Source of the DNA: JARROD01 sp037384225
Lineage (GTDB): Bacteria; Pseudomonadota; Gammaproteobacteria; Pseudomonadales; Cellvibrionaceae
Length of the DNA stretch: 6,393 bases
NCBI GenBank assembly: GCA_037384225.1
Contig: JARROD010000223.1
Location: 1 to 6,393 of the forward strand
Reading direction: 5' to 3'
Below are positions 1-5,591 of this stretch, piece by piece. A program made the position numbers and the translations under genes. Every line of letters starts with the position of its first letter. The first letter of the stretch is position 1. Under the pieces are notes generated by a model, which worked only from the letters and a program-made list of their open reading frames with translations, was not told the DNA's origin and made no database searches.

Positions 1-213
1 GGCTTGGCGTCGGCATCCATGCCTCCGACAGACTGGGCCAATTACCTCCGGACGTCCGCCTGACACTGTGCCTACCCCGGGTTATTGAGACGCTACCTCG
101 ACAAGAACTTAAGTTTTTAATTTTTAAGGTTTTTAGGGTGTATGGCGTGCATCTATAGAAACGATATAAAAAATTAATAAGACAGTGTCCGGTAGGTGTG
201 TATCATAGCTGGC

Positions 214-222
214 TGCTATAAT
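214..222 (+). promoter_or_regulatory. Extended -10 promoter element for the peroxiredoxin gene
   Basis: TGC followed directly by a perfect TATAAT (217-222) forms an extended -10 element. The -35 position (about 194-199) has no good TTGACA match, which is common when an extended -10 is present. The start point would be near 229, giving a leader of about 130 nt. ATAG-N7-CTAT at 205-219 overlaps it and resembles one half of an OxyR site, but the second half is not there. Confidence 0.5.
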
Positions 223-300
223 TGCAAGTCTCTTGATTAAGAAAATTTGCAATTGAAAAGATTGTTGAGACGACAGAAAATCTCGACGGAACCTTCTTAA

Positions 301-333
301 GGGCTGTCGGGTCGACAGTCTGTCGTTTATTTT
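301..333 (+). promoter_or_regulatory. Leader hairpin followed by U-rich tract, possible attenuator
   Basis: CTGTCG (304-309) and CGACAG (313-318) form a 6-bp stem with a 3-nt loop, extendable by G-C and G-U pairs to 301-321. The same CGACAG can instead pair with CTGTCG at 320-325, which lies directly before TTTATTTT (326-333) and so looks like a weak intrinsic terminator. A further CGACAG at 271-276 could pair with either CTGTCG. These are alternative, mutually exclusive stems just upstream of the ribosome binding site. The sequence is clear; the regulatory role is inference. Confidence 0.35.
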
Positions 334-345
334 AATTTCCAGATG

Positions 346-353
346 AAGGGAGA
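346..353 (+). promoter_or_regulatory. Ribosome binding site that fixes the peroxiredoxin start
   Basis: AAGGGAGA lies seven bases before the ATG at 361. It overlaps the codons that would follow the in-frame ATG at 343, so the downstream ATG is the likely start. Confidence 0.8.
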
Positions 354-360
354 TAAAAGT

Positions 361-963
361 ATGGGCGTTTTAGTTGGTAAGCCGGCACCCGATTTTACCG
401 CAGCGGCGGTATTGGGCAGTGGTGAAATTGTCGATAGCTATAGCTTTTCAGAGGCCGTTAAAGGCAAAAAGGCAGTGGTATTTTTCTACCCACTGGATTT
501 TACCTTCGTATGTCCGTCAGAACTGCTGGCATTCGACCACCGTGTTGAGGAATTTCAAAAACGTGGCGTCGAGGTGATCGGTGTTTCGATTGATTCACAG
601 TTCACTCACAATGCGTGGCGTAACACCCCGGTTGATCAAGGTGGTATTGGCCCTGTCAAGTACACTCTGGTAGCGGATGTTTCTCACGAAATCTGTAAGG
701 CTTACGATGTTGAGTCTGAGGGTGGCGTGGCTTTCCGCGGTTCATTTTTGATTGATGAAGAAGGGCTGGTGCGTCACCAGGTGGTCAACGACTTACCGCT
801 GGGCCGCAATGTCGATGAAATGATTCGCATGGTCGATGCTCTGGCGTTCCATCAGGAGCATGGTGAAGTTTGCCCCGCCGGCTGGAAAGAGGGTGACAAG
901 GGCATGGTTGCCTCTCCCGACGGCGTGGCCGCCTACCTGGGTGAGAATGCTGACAAGCTGTAA
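361..963 (+). CDS. Typical 2-Cys peroxiredoxin (AhpC/Prx1 family)
   Basis: Thiol peroxidase of 200 aa that reduces hydrogen peroxide and organic peroxides in the cytoplasm, with electrons usually from thioredoxin or AhpF. The active-site block PLDFTFVCP gives Pro44, Thr48 and the peroxidatic Cys51. Arg127 in FRGSFLID completes the peroxidatic pocket, and the resolving Cys171 lies in EVCPAGW. A GGIG segment (94-97) resembles the GGLG loop of overoxidation-sensitive enzymes, but the C-terminal YF motif is missing, so the protein may be fairly robust. It resembles the thioredoxin-peroxidase type (TsaA/peroxiredoxin C) more than E. coli AhpC. I start it at 361, not the in-frame ATG at 343, because the Shine-Dalgarno lies inside the extra codons. 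It stands alone, convergent with rnt; no ahpF is adjacent. Confidence 0.96.
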   Translation: MGVLVGKPAPDFTAAAVLGSGEIVDSYSFSEAVKGKKAVVFFYPLDFTFVCPSELLAFDHRVEEFQKRGVEVIGVSIDSQFTHNAWRNTPVDQGGIGPVKYTLVADVSHEICKAYDVESEGGVAFRGSFLIDEEGLVRHQVVNDLPLGRNVDEMIRMVDALAFHQEHGEVCPAGWKEGDKGMVASPDGVAAYLGENADKL

Positions 964-985
964 GTTCCCCACCGTGTAGCAACTG

Positions 986-1030
986 AGCACCCTGGTAAAT
1001 CAGGAAATTGGTTTTTATAACCAGGGTGCT
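986..1030. terminator. Inverted repeat between convergent genes, candidate bidirectional terminator
   Basis: AGCACCCTGGT (986-996) is perfectly complementary to ACCAGGGTGCT (1020-1030), an 11-bp stem with a 23-nt loop. It fills the gap between the peroxiredoxin and rnt stop codons and touches the rnt stop. Neither side is followed by a clear U-tract, although TTTTTATA lies inside the loop on the plus strand. The position suits termination of both genes; the mechanism is uncertain. Confidence 0.45.
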
Positions 1031-1695
1031 TATCCATAAAGTGGCCATCCCCCAAGCTCTTTCCATCGATTCACAATAATACAAAATAGTTCGGCTGTTT
1101 TTTCAGCATCATAGGCCGCTGTGTGGGCCTGGGAGTTGCTGAAATCGATATTGGCCAGTTGGCAGGCGCGGGCCAATACCGTATGCCCAAAGGCGAGTCC
1201 GGCCAGGGTCGCGGTATCGAAACAGGAGAAGGGGTGAAACGGATTGCGTTTGATGTCGCAACGGTTGGCGGCGGCATTGAGAAATCCGAGGTCAAAATGT
1301 GCGTTGTGGCCCACGACAACGGCACGGGTACATCCGCTGTTTTTCACCGCTTTGCGGACCGCCTTGAACAGGTCGCCGATCACGAGTGGTTCGGGTTCTG
1401 AAATGCGGCTTGGCGATTCCAGGTTGATACCGGTAAAGTCGAGCGCGGACTGTTCGATATTGGCACCCTCAAAGGGGTCGAGATGAAAATTAAAGGTTTT
1501 GTGCCGCTCCAGTATTCCGTCATCATCCATGCGCAGAGTGACGGCGGCGATTTCCAGCAGGGCATCAGTGTGGGCATTGAAACCGCCGGTTTCCACATCG
1601 ACAACGACCGGTAGAAATCCGCGAAAACGTTGTGCCAGAAGGGACTTGGTACTTGAAGCTTGATCGTTCGTAAGCAAATCTTTATCAACTCTCAC
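1030..1695 (-). CDS. rnt: Ribonuclease T
   Basis: DEDDh-family 3'-5' exoribonuclease of 221 aa that trims 3' ends of tRNA, 5S and other stable RNAs and takes part in tRNA CCA-end turnover. All catalytic residues are visible: Asp33 and Glu35 in VVDVETGGFN (Exo I), Asp135 in GHNAHFDLGFL (Exo II), and His191 and Asp196 in AHTAAYDAEKTAELF (Exo III). Each is shifted by exactly 10 from the E. coli RNase T numbering (23, 25, 125, 181, 186), so the core has no indels and the extra length is an N-terminal extension. The start is a GTG at 1695, six bases after AAGGA; no in-frame ATG lies before the catalytic core. It is 16 bp downstream of pyrC and likely cotranscribed. Confidence 0.97.
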   Translation of the reverse strand: MRVDKDLLTNDQASSTKSLLAQRFRGFLPVVVDVETGGFNAHTDALLEIAAVTLRMDDDGILERHKTFNFHLDPFEGANIEQSALDFTGINLESPSRISEPEPLVIGDLFKAVRKAVKNSGCTRAVVVGHNAHFDLGFLNAAANRCDIKRNPFHPFSCFDTATLAGLAFGHTVLARACQLANIDFSNSQAHTAAYDAEKTAELFCIIVNRWKELGGWPLYG

Positions 1696-1701
1696 AATAT
1701 A

Positions 1702-1706
1702 TCCTT
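1702..1706 (-). promoter_or_regulatory. Ribosome binding site supporting the GTG start of rnt
   Basis: On the minus strand AAGGA lies in the 16-bp pyrC-rnt gap, six bases before the GTG at 1695-1693. It supports independent translation initiation of rnt within the pyrC transcript. Confidence 0.7.
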
Positions 1707-1711
1707 AGTGC

Positions 1712-2755
1712 TTAGTCCTGGCAGTCCCGCATGCGCCAGTTCAGGGTTTGGCCGGCTCGCAGGGGCACCAATTCTGTATCGCCTAAGGGCAGGGTGGCGG
1801 GAATTGTCCAGGGCTCTTTTACCAGGGTAATCCGGTCCTGGTTGTAGGGCAAACCATAAAAATCGGCTCCATTCAGGCTGGCGAAAGCTTCCAACTGCGC
1901 CAGGGCGCCCGCCTGTTCGAAAACTTCCGCGTAGAGTTCAATGGCTGCAAAGGCGGTGTAGCAACCGGCGCAGCCACAGGCGTTTTCCTTTGTGTGGCGG
2001 GCGTGTGGCGCGGAGTCTGTCCCCAGAAAAAATTTTGGGTTGCCACTGGTCGCAGCTTCTACCAATGCCTGCTGATGGCTGTTGCGTTTGAGTATCGGCA
2101 GACAGTAGTAATGAGGGCGAATACCACCGGCCAGCATGTGGTTGCGATTGTATAGCAAGTGGTGGGCCGTGATGGTTGCGCCGAGATTCGGACCGGCGCC
2201 GGCTACGTACTGGGCGGCTTCCTGAGTGGTGATATGCTCCAACACTACTTTCAACTGGGGAAAGTTGTTGCACAGTGGTATCAGGGTGCGTTCGATGAAG
2301 ATCTTTTCCCTATCGAAAATATCGATAGCCGCATCGGTCACTTCCCCGTGTAGCAGCAGTAGCATGCCCTGCCTTTGCATGGCCTCCAGCACAGGGTAGA
2401 TCTTTTTTATATCGGTGACGCCAGAGTCTGAATTGGTTGTCGCTCCCGCCGGGTAGAGTTTGGCCGCCACCACGCCGGCGCGGCTGCATGAGGCGACGTC
2501 TTCCAGGGTGGTATTGTCGGTCAAATACAACACCATCAGTGGCTCGAAGTGGCTGCCGGGTGGGCGTTGGGCCAGAATCCGCGTTTTATACGCCAGCGCC
2601 TGTTCTGCCCCGGTTACCGGGGGAACCAGGTTGGGCATGACAATGGCCCGGCCAAAGGTTCTGGCGGCGTCGGCTACTGTGCGGGTGAGTGCTTGCTTAT
2701 CTCTCAGGTGCAGGTGCCAGTCGTCGGGGCGGATCAATGTCAGCGTTTCACTCAT
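1712..2755 (-). CDS. pyrC: Dihydroorotase, class II
   Basis: Zinc amidohydrolase of 347 aa (E. coli PyrC is 348) that interconverts carbamoyl-aspartate and dihydroorotate, the third step of UMP synthesis. The N-terminal HxH metal motif is His14/His16 in DDWHLHLRD. The carboxylated metal-bridging lysine is Lys99 in AAKLYPAG. Further metal ligands are His136 in LLLHGEV and His174 in VLEHITT, and the catalytic Asp247 is in GTDSAPH. The spacing is that of the short homodimeric bacterial enzyme rather than the CAD/PyrX type. The ATG at 2755 gives the expected N-terminus, but no clear Shine-Dalgarno precedes it. It is the first gene of a leftward pair with rnt and is divergent from motY. Confidence 0.97.
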   Translation of the reverse strand: MSETLTLIRPDDWHLHLRDKQALTRTVADAARTFGRAIVMPNLVPPVTGAEQALAYKTRILAQRPPGSHFEPLMVLYLTDNTTLEDVASCSRAGVVAAKLYPAGATTNSDSGVTDIKKIYPVLEAMQRQGMLLLLHGEVTDAAIDIFDREKIFIERTLIPLCNNFPQLKVVLEHITTQEAAQYVAGAGPNLGATITAHHLLYNRNHMLAGGIRPHYYCLPILKRNSHQQALVEAATSGNPKFFLGTDSAPHARHTKENACGCAGCYTAFAAIELYAEVFEQAGALAQLEAFASLNGADFYGLPYNQDRITLVKEPWTIPATLPLGDTELVPLRAGQTLNWRMRDCQD

Positions 2756-2814
2756 GATGGGTATGAAATCAGGTGCTGTTAAGAGAAGATGCGCATCCTA
2801 CAGAAAAAGCGGGT

Positions 2815-2841
2815 TAAAGCACAGACCCGAGCAGCCGATAA
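2815..2841 (+). promoter_or_regulatory. FliA (sigma-28) flagellar promoter for motY
   Basis: TAAAGCAC (2815-2822), an 11-bp spacer (2823-2833) and GCCGATAA (2834-2841) match the flagellar sigma-28 consensus TAAAGTTT-N11-GCCGATAA. The -10 is perfect, the -35 keeps its TAAAG core, and the spacer is exact. It points at motY with a predicted start near 2848, about 115 nt before the GTG. This places motY among late flagellar genes, as known for Vibrio motY. Confidence 0.85.
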
Positions 2842-2886
2842 ATAGCATAAGAGATTATGGGTGGCGGTCGCCAGTCTTTGATTCGG

Positions 2887-2913
2887 GGCAGCGCACTAGG
2901 CCGCTGTCTTTTT
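2887..2913 (+). terminator. Terminator-like hairpin in the motY leader
   Basis: GGCAGCG (2887-2893) pairs with CGCTGTC (2902-2908), seven pairs including one G-U, with an 8-nt loop, and TTTTT follows at 2909-2913. This has the form of an intrinsic terminator but lies between the sigma-28 promoter and the motY start. It could attenuate motY or stop unrelated read-through. Function is inferred. Confidence 0.35.
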
Positions 2914-2950
2914 ATGGCGATACTGGATTTGACAAAGACTCCATGCGAAA

Positions 2951-2955
2951 AGAGG
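2951..2955 (+). promoter_or_regulatory. Ribosome binding site supporting the GTG start of motY
   Basis: AGAGG ends seven bases before the GTG at 2963. There is no in-frame ATG near the signal peptide, so this site decides the start. Confidence 0.7.
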
Positions 2956-2962
2956 TGCCAGA

Positions 2963-3958
2963 GTGGAGCTTGTATGTGAGCGAACACTTTTGTTTTGTAG
3001 CCGACAGTTTTTGGTCATATGTCTGATAATAGGCTTTGTGTCCAGGGGGCAGGCGGTGAACTATGCGGCGCCTATAAACGATTCCGGGTGGGCTGTGGAG
3101 GCGTCGGTATTCGAGTGCCGAATGAGCCACAGGGTTCCTTTTTACGGCGATGCTGTTTTTTCCCGCCGCGCGGGCGAGCAGCAACAGTTTTTCCTGCTGT
3201 CGAAAACCAGTCGACTAAAAACCGGCGACGCGCTATTGGTGGCGCAAAACCCGGTGTGGAAGCCGCAAGGCGCGGAGGGGGACGCTCAATTGGGCGCTGT
3301 CGCCGTGCAGCAGGGGCTGCGCCCGCTCAGTATCGATGCGGCGTTGTCACAGACGATGCTGACCGAATTGCAGCGGGGACGGCAATTGGTATTTACCCAC
3401 CAACCCTGGTACCAGGCCGACGAGTCCATTGGGGTGGCCCTCAGTTCCATTAGCTTTCGTCCGGCTTACCGCCAGTACCTGGACTGTCTGGCAACGCTAC
3501 TGCCGGTAAACTATGACCAGGTCGCCCGCACTTCTATTTATTTTACCTCCTCCGGTGATGAGCTCAAACCCAGCGAGCTGCGCAAGCTGGACCATATCGC
3601 TATCTACGTAAAAGCCGACGTCTCCGTTGCCAGTTATATTATCGATGGCCATACAGATAGTGTTGGAAAGCGTGCGGCAAACCTGGAGCTGTCCAAACAT
3701 AGGGCAGAAGTGGTCGCGCAATATTTGATTGCCAAGGGGGTGAATAGGGAGAAATTAACGGTGCGCTGGCACGGTGAGCGCTATCCCATCACCAGTAATC
3801 GTTCTCGCGAGGGGCGGGCGCAAAACCGCCGCGTGACTATTCGTCTAAACCGGGAGGCACATCGGGACAGGGCCCGCCTGGATAACAATCTGCACAGTCC
3901 GCCGGGCGAAAAATCGAACCTCGATAAATCCGAGTCCGTCGCCAGCGCCAGCCTTTGA
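2963..3958 (+). CDS. motY: Flagellar stator-associated protein MotY (OmpA-like C-terminus)
   Basis: Periplasmic T-ring protein of 331 aa that sits around the flagellar basal body and helps anchor the torque-generating stator (PomAB or MotAB/CD type) to peptidoglycan. A signal peptide is seen at about 1-31 (hydrophobic FLVICLIIGFV, likely cut after GQA). The MotY N-domain is recognised by HRVPFYGDAVFSRRAG (56-71), PVWKP and VALSSISF. Cys52 and Cys175 match the cysteine pair that forms the disulfide in Vibrio MotY. The OmpA-like peptidoglycan-binding domain spans about 190-295 with DGHTDSVG (228-235), LSKHRAEVV (243-251) and NRRV (288-291). A charged tail of about 36 residues extends past the domain, longer than in Vibrio MotY (about 293 aa). 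The start is GTG. Monocistronic position behind a sigma-28 promoter fits a flagellar gene placed away from the main cluster. Confidence 0.94.
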   Translation: MELVCERTLLFCSRQFLVICLIIGFVSRGQAVNYAAPINDSGWAVEASVFECRMSHRVPFYGDAVFSRRAGEQQQFFLLSKTSRLKTGDALLVAQNPVWKPQGAEGDAQLGAVAVQQGLRPLSIDAALSQTMLTELQRGRQLVFTHQPWYQADESIGVALSSISFRPAYRQYLDCLATLLPVNYDQVARTSIYFTSSGDELKPSELRKLDHIAIYVKADVSVASYIIDGHTDSVGKRAANLELSKHRAEVVAQYLIAKGVNREKLTVRWHGERYPITSNRSREGRAQNRRVTIRLNREAHRDRARLDNNLHSPPGEKSNLDKSESVASASL

Positions 3959-4012
3959 TGCGCAGGGGCCACTGCCTGGAAATGGGTTTGTGACGAGAGT
4001 GTCGAGAAGACC

Positions 4013-4041
4013 TGTATATTTTAGGCATTTGGATATACAAT
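4013..4041 (+). promoter_or_regulatory. argG promoter region with 7-bp dyad
   Basis: TGTATAT (4013-4019) and ATATACA (4033-4039) form a perfect 7-bp inverted repeat with a 13-bp spacer, about two helical turns between centres. Candidate -10 elements overlap both arms: TATATT (4015-4020) and TACAAT (4036-4041), each five of six to consensus; neither has a strong -35. The dyad could be a repressor operator. It does not look like a standard ArgR box. Confidence 0.4.
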
Positions 4042-4062
4042 GCGCGCGCGATTTCTTAGCGC

Positions 4063-4066
4063 GGAG
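4063..4066 (+). promoter_or_regulatory. Ribosome binding site that fixes the argG start
   Basis: GGAG, six bases before the ATG at 4073, supports this start over the in-frame ATG at 4040, which overlaps a putative -10 element and would add 11 residues foreign to the family. Confidence 0.75.
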
Positions 4067-4072
4067 AGATTT

Positions 4073-5293
4073 ATGTCCACCATCAAAAAGGTAGTCCTGG
4101 CCTATTCCGGGGGGCTGGATACTTCAGTGATTGTGAAGTGGCTACAGGAAACCTACAACTGCGATGTTGTCACCTTCACTGCCGATATTGGTCAGGGTGA
4201 AGAAGTGGAGCCGGCCAGAGCCAAGGCTCAGGCGCTCGGTGTCAAAGAAATTTATATCGACGATCTGCGCGAGGAGTATGTTCGCGATTTCGTTTTCCCC
4301 ATGTTCCGTGCCAACACCATTTACGAAGGTGAATATTTGTTGGGTACGTCAATTGCCCGTCCGCTGATTGCCAAACGCCTGATCGAAATTGCCAACGAAA
4401 CCGGAGCCGATGCCATTTCCCACGGCGCCACCGGAAAGGGTAATGATCAGGTTCGTTTTGAGCTCGGTGCCTACGCGCTCAAACCTGGAATTAAAGTCAT
4501 CGCCCCCTGGCGTGAGTGGGAACTGACTTCCCGTGAAACCCTGATGGATTACTGTAAAAAGCACAAAATTCCGGTGGATTTTACCAGTGGCAAGAAAAAG
4601 TCACCTTACTCCATGGATGCAAATCTACTGCATATTTCCTATGAAGGGGGCAACCTGGAAGACCCCTGGTGGGAACCGGAAGAGGACATGTATCGCTGGA
4701 GCGTGGCCCCGGAAGCGGCCCCGGACCAGCCAACCTACATGGAACTGCGTTTTGAAAGAGGCGATATCGTCGCCATTGATGGCGAGCAATTGACCCCGGC
4801 CGAGGTTCTTACCCGGCTCAATAAACTCGGTGGCGACAACGGTATCGGGCGGCTCGATATCGTCGAGAACCGCTATGTGGGCATGAAGTCCCGTGGCTGT
4901 TATGAAACACCGGGGGGCACTATTATGCTGAAAGCGCATCGGGCGATCGAATCCATCACGCTGGATCGCGAAGTGGCCCACCTGAAAGACGAGTTGATGC
5001 CGAAGTATGCGAAGTTAATTTATAACGGCTATTGGTGGAGTGCGGAGCGAAAAATGTTGCAGACCGCCATTGATGTTTCGCAGGAGGCCGTTAACGGTGA
5101 TGTGCGAGTGAAATTGTACAAGGGGTCTGTCAGTGTCGTCGGCAGACGCTCGGCCGACAGCCTGTTCGATGAAAAAATCGCAACCTTTGAAGACGATGCC
5201 GGTGCGTATAACCAGAAGGATGCTGAAGGCTTTATCAAACTCAACGCACTGCGTATGCGTATCGCCGCAAACAAAGGCCGTAATCTGCTGTAA
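4073..5293 (+). CDS. argG: Argininosuccinate synthase
   Basis: Cytoplasmic enzyme of 406 aa that joins citrulline and aspartate with ATP cleavage to AMP and pyrophosphate, the penultimate step of arginine synthesis. The N-type ATP pyrophosphatase P-loop is AYSGGLDTS (10-18). The substrate-binding segment HGATGKGNDQVRFE is at 117-130, and KSRGCYETPGGT at 272-283 is a family signature. The length fits the roughly 400-residue bacterial class, and much of the sequence reads like Pseudomonas ArgG (recalled as 405 aa). I start at 4073 because the family N-terminus is M-x-x-x-KKVVLAYSGG and a GGAG lies just upstream. It is 114 bp downstream of motY, enough for its own promoter, and no other arginine gene is adjacent. 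Confidence 0.98.
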   Translation: MSTIKKVVLAYSGGLDTSVIVKWLQETYNCDVVTFTADIGQGEEVEPARAKAQALGVKEIYIDDLREEYVRDFVFPMFRANTIYEGEYLLGTSIARPLIAKRLIEIANETGADAISHGATGKGNDQVRFELGAYALKPGIKVIAPWREWELTSRETLMDYCKKHKIPVDFTSGKKKSPYSMDANLLHISYEGGNLEDPWWEPEEDMYRWSVAPEAAPDQPTYMELRFERGDIVAIDGEQLTPAEVLTRLNKLGGDNGIGRLDIVENRYVGMKSRGCYETPGGTIMLKAHRAIESITLDREVAHLKDELMPKYAKLIYNGYWWSAERKMLQTAIDVSQEAVNGDVRVKLYKGSVSVVGRRSADSLFDEKIATFEDDAGAYNQKDAEGFIKLNALRMRIAANKGRNLL

Positions 5294-5328
5294 AAAACCG
5301 CTCCGCGCTGGCGCTGAGCGCGTGGAGC
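5292..5328. terminator. Hairpin after argG
   Basis: GCTCC-GCGCT (5300-5309) pairs with AGCGC-GT-GGAGC (5317-5328), ten pairs with a two-base bulge and a 7-nt loop. No U-tract follows on the plus strand, so it is not a textbook argG terminator. Read on the minus strand the stem is followed by GG and TTTTTT (5297-5292), so it would better stop transcription entering argG antisense. It may still protect the argG mRNA 3' end. Confidence 0.45.
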
Positions 5329-5382
5329 AACTCCTGTACATCTAACCTACACACACACACAGAGTATTGCATAAGCTCAGTA

Positions 5383-5400
5383 AGGACCGTGCACGGTCCT
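5383..5400. repeat. 18-bp perfect palindrome
   Basis: AGGACCGTG followed directly by CACGGTCCT, self-complementary over all 18 bases. It lies 30 bp upstream of the FNR/ANR-type box. It may be a dimeric regulator site or a compact stem; no U-tract follows. Confidence 0.7.
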
Positions 5401-5429
5401 AAAGCCGCGGTGGGCAATCAGCGGTTTAA

Positions 5430-5443
5430 TTGATCCGTGTCAA
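5430..5443 (+). promoter_or_regulatory. FNR/ANR-type oxygen-responsive box upstream of ccoN
   Basis: TTGAT-CCGT-GTCAA matches the FNR/ANR consensus TTGAT-N4-ATCAA, with the GTCAA variant common for Pseudomonas ANR. Its centre is 5436.5. A weak -10 CAAAAT (5466-5471) would put the start near 5478, with the box about 41.5 bp upstream, the class II activator position. FNR/ANR control of cbb3 oxidase genes is well established; here it implies induction at low oxygen. Confidence 0.82.
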
Positions 5444-5591
5444 CACGATTCTGTCGACTTAAATGCAAAATTCTATCTACATTACTTGCGCTAGGTGACT
5501 GACAGTAACGAGTGAATACTCGCGGTAGTAGCCGCTCTCTGCTTGGAGTTGGAAGAAAAAACATTAAAACCTTCGTCATTTTAAAACTATC

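Larger units (their letters stand above)
1..342. other. Gene-free stretch upstream of the peroxiredoxin
   Basis: No convincing coding region is visible. The three plus-strand frames open at the left edge close by position 63, 89 and 161 and resemble nothing I recognise. On the minus strand a short open stretch runs off the left edge from an ATG at 20-18 or 16-14; a GGAGG lies five bases before the second. It could be the first codons of a divergent gene, but too little is present to call. Positions 100-180 are strongly AT-rich, with a 10-bp palindrome AACTTAAGTT at 106-115. The right half holds the likely peroxiredoxin promoter and leader, listed separately. Confidence 0.6.
2756..2962. other. 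Divergent pyrC-motY control region
   Basis: This 207-bp non-coding gap must drive both pyrC (leftward) and motY (rightward). The motY side has a sigma-28 promoter and a hairpin, listed separately. For pyrC the best -10 I see on the minus strand is TAGGAT at 2800-2795, with no convincing -35; it is weak. A TTGACA at 2929-2934 on the plus strand has no -10 at a usable distance. A small TGGCG/CGCCA dyad lies at 2862-2873. Confidence 0.6.

Noticed and set aside
343..360. Upstream ATG of the peroxiredoxin frame
   Set aside because: Its codons contain the Shine-Dalgarno for the ATG at 361, and the family N-terminus begins with the MGVLVGKPAPDF-type sequence.
2908..2925. 18-base stretch in the motY leader matching 3138-3155 inside motY with two mismatches; both could encode FYGD
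   Set aside because: The flanking sequence does not match, so a duplicated motY fragment is not supported; probably chance.
2929..2934. Perfect TTGACA upstream of motY
   Set aside because: No -10-like hexamer occurs 16-18 bases downstream; that position holds the motY ribosome binding site.
2460..3026. Plus-strand open frame of 188 codons over the pyrC 5' end and the pyrC-motY gap
   Set aside because: It overlaps pyrC antisense and the motY start, has low-complexity Arg/Pro/Ser-rich composition, and crosses clear promoter elements.
4043..4063. CGCGC/GCGCG pairing that could hide the argG ribosome binding site
   Set aside because: It would need the transcript to start before 4043, while the more likely -10 at 4036-4041 puts the start near 4048; support is too thin.
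4625..4981. Minus-strand open frame of 118 codons inside argG
   Set aside because: Shadow of a strongly conserved coding sequence, with no family resemblance.
5349..5361. Alternating AC run as a phase-variable repeat
   Set aside because: Only about six units, in an intergenic region and not placed between promoter elements; too short to claim variability.
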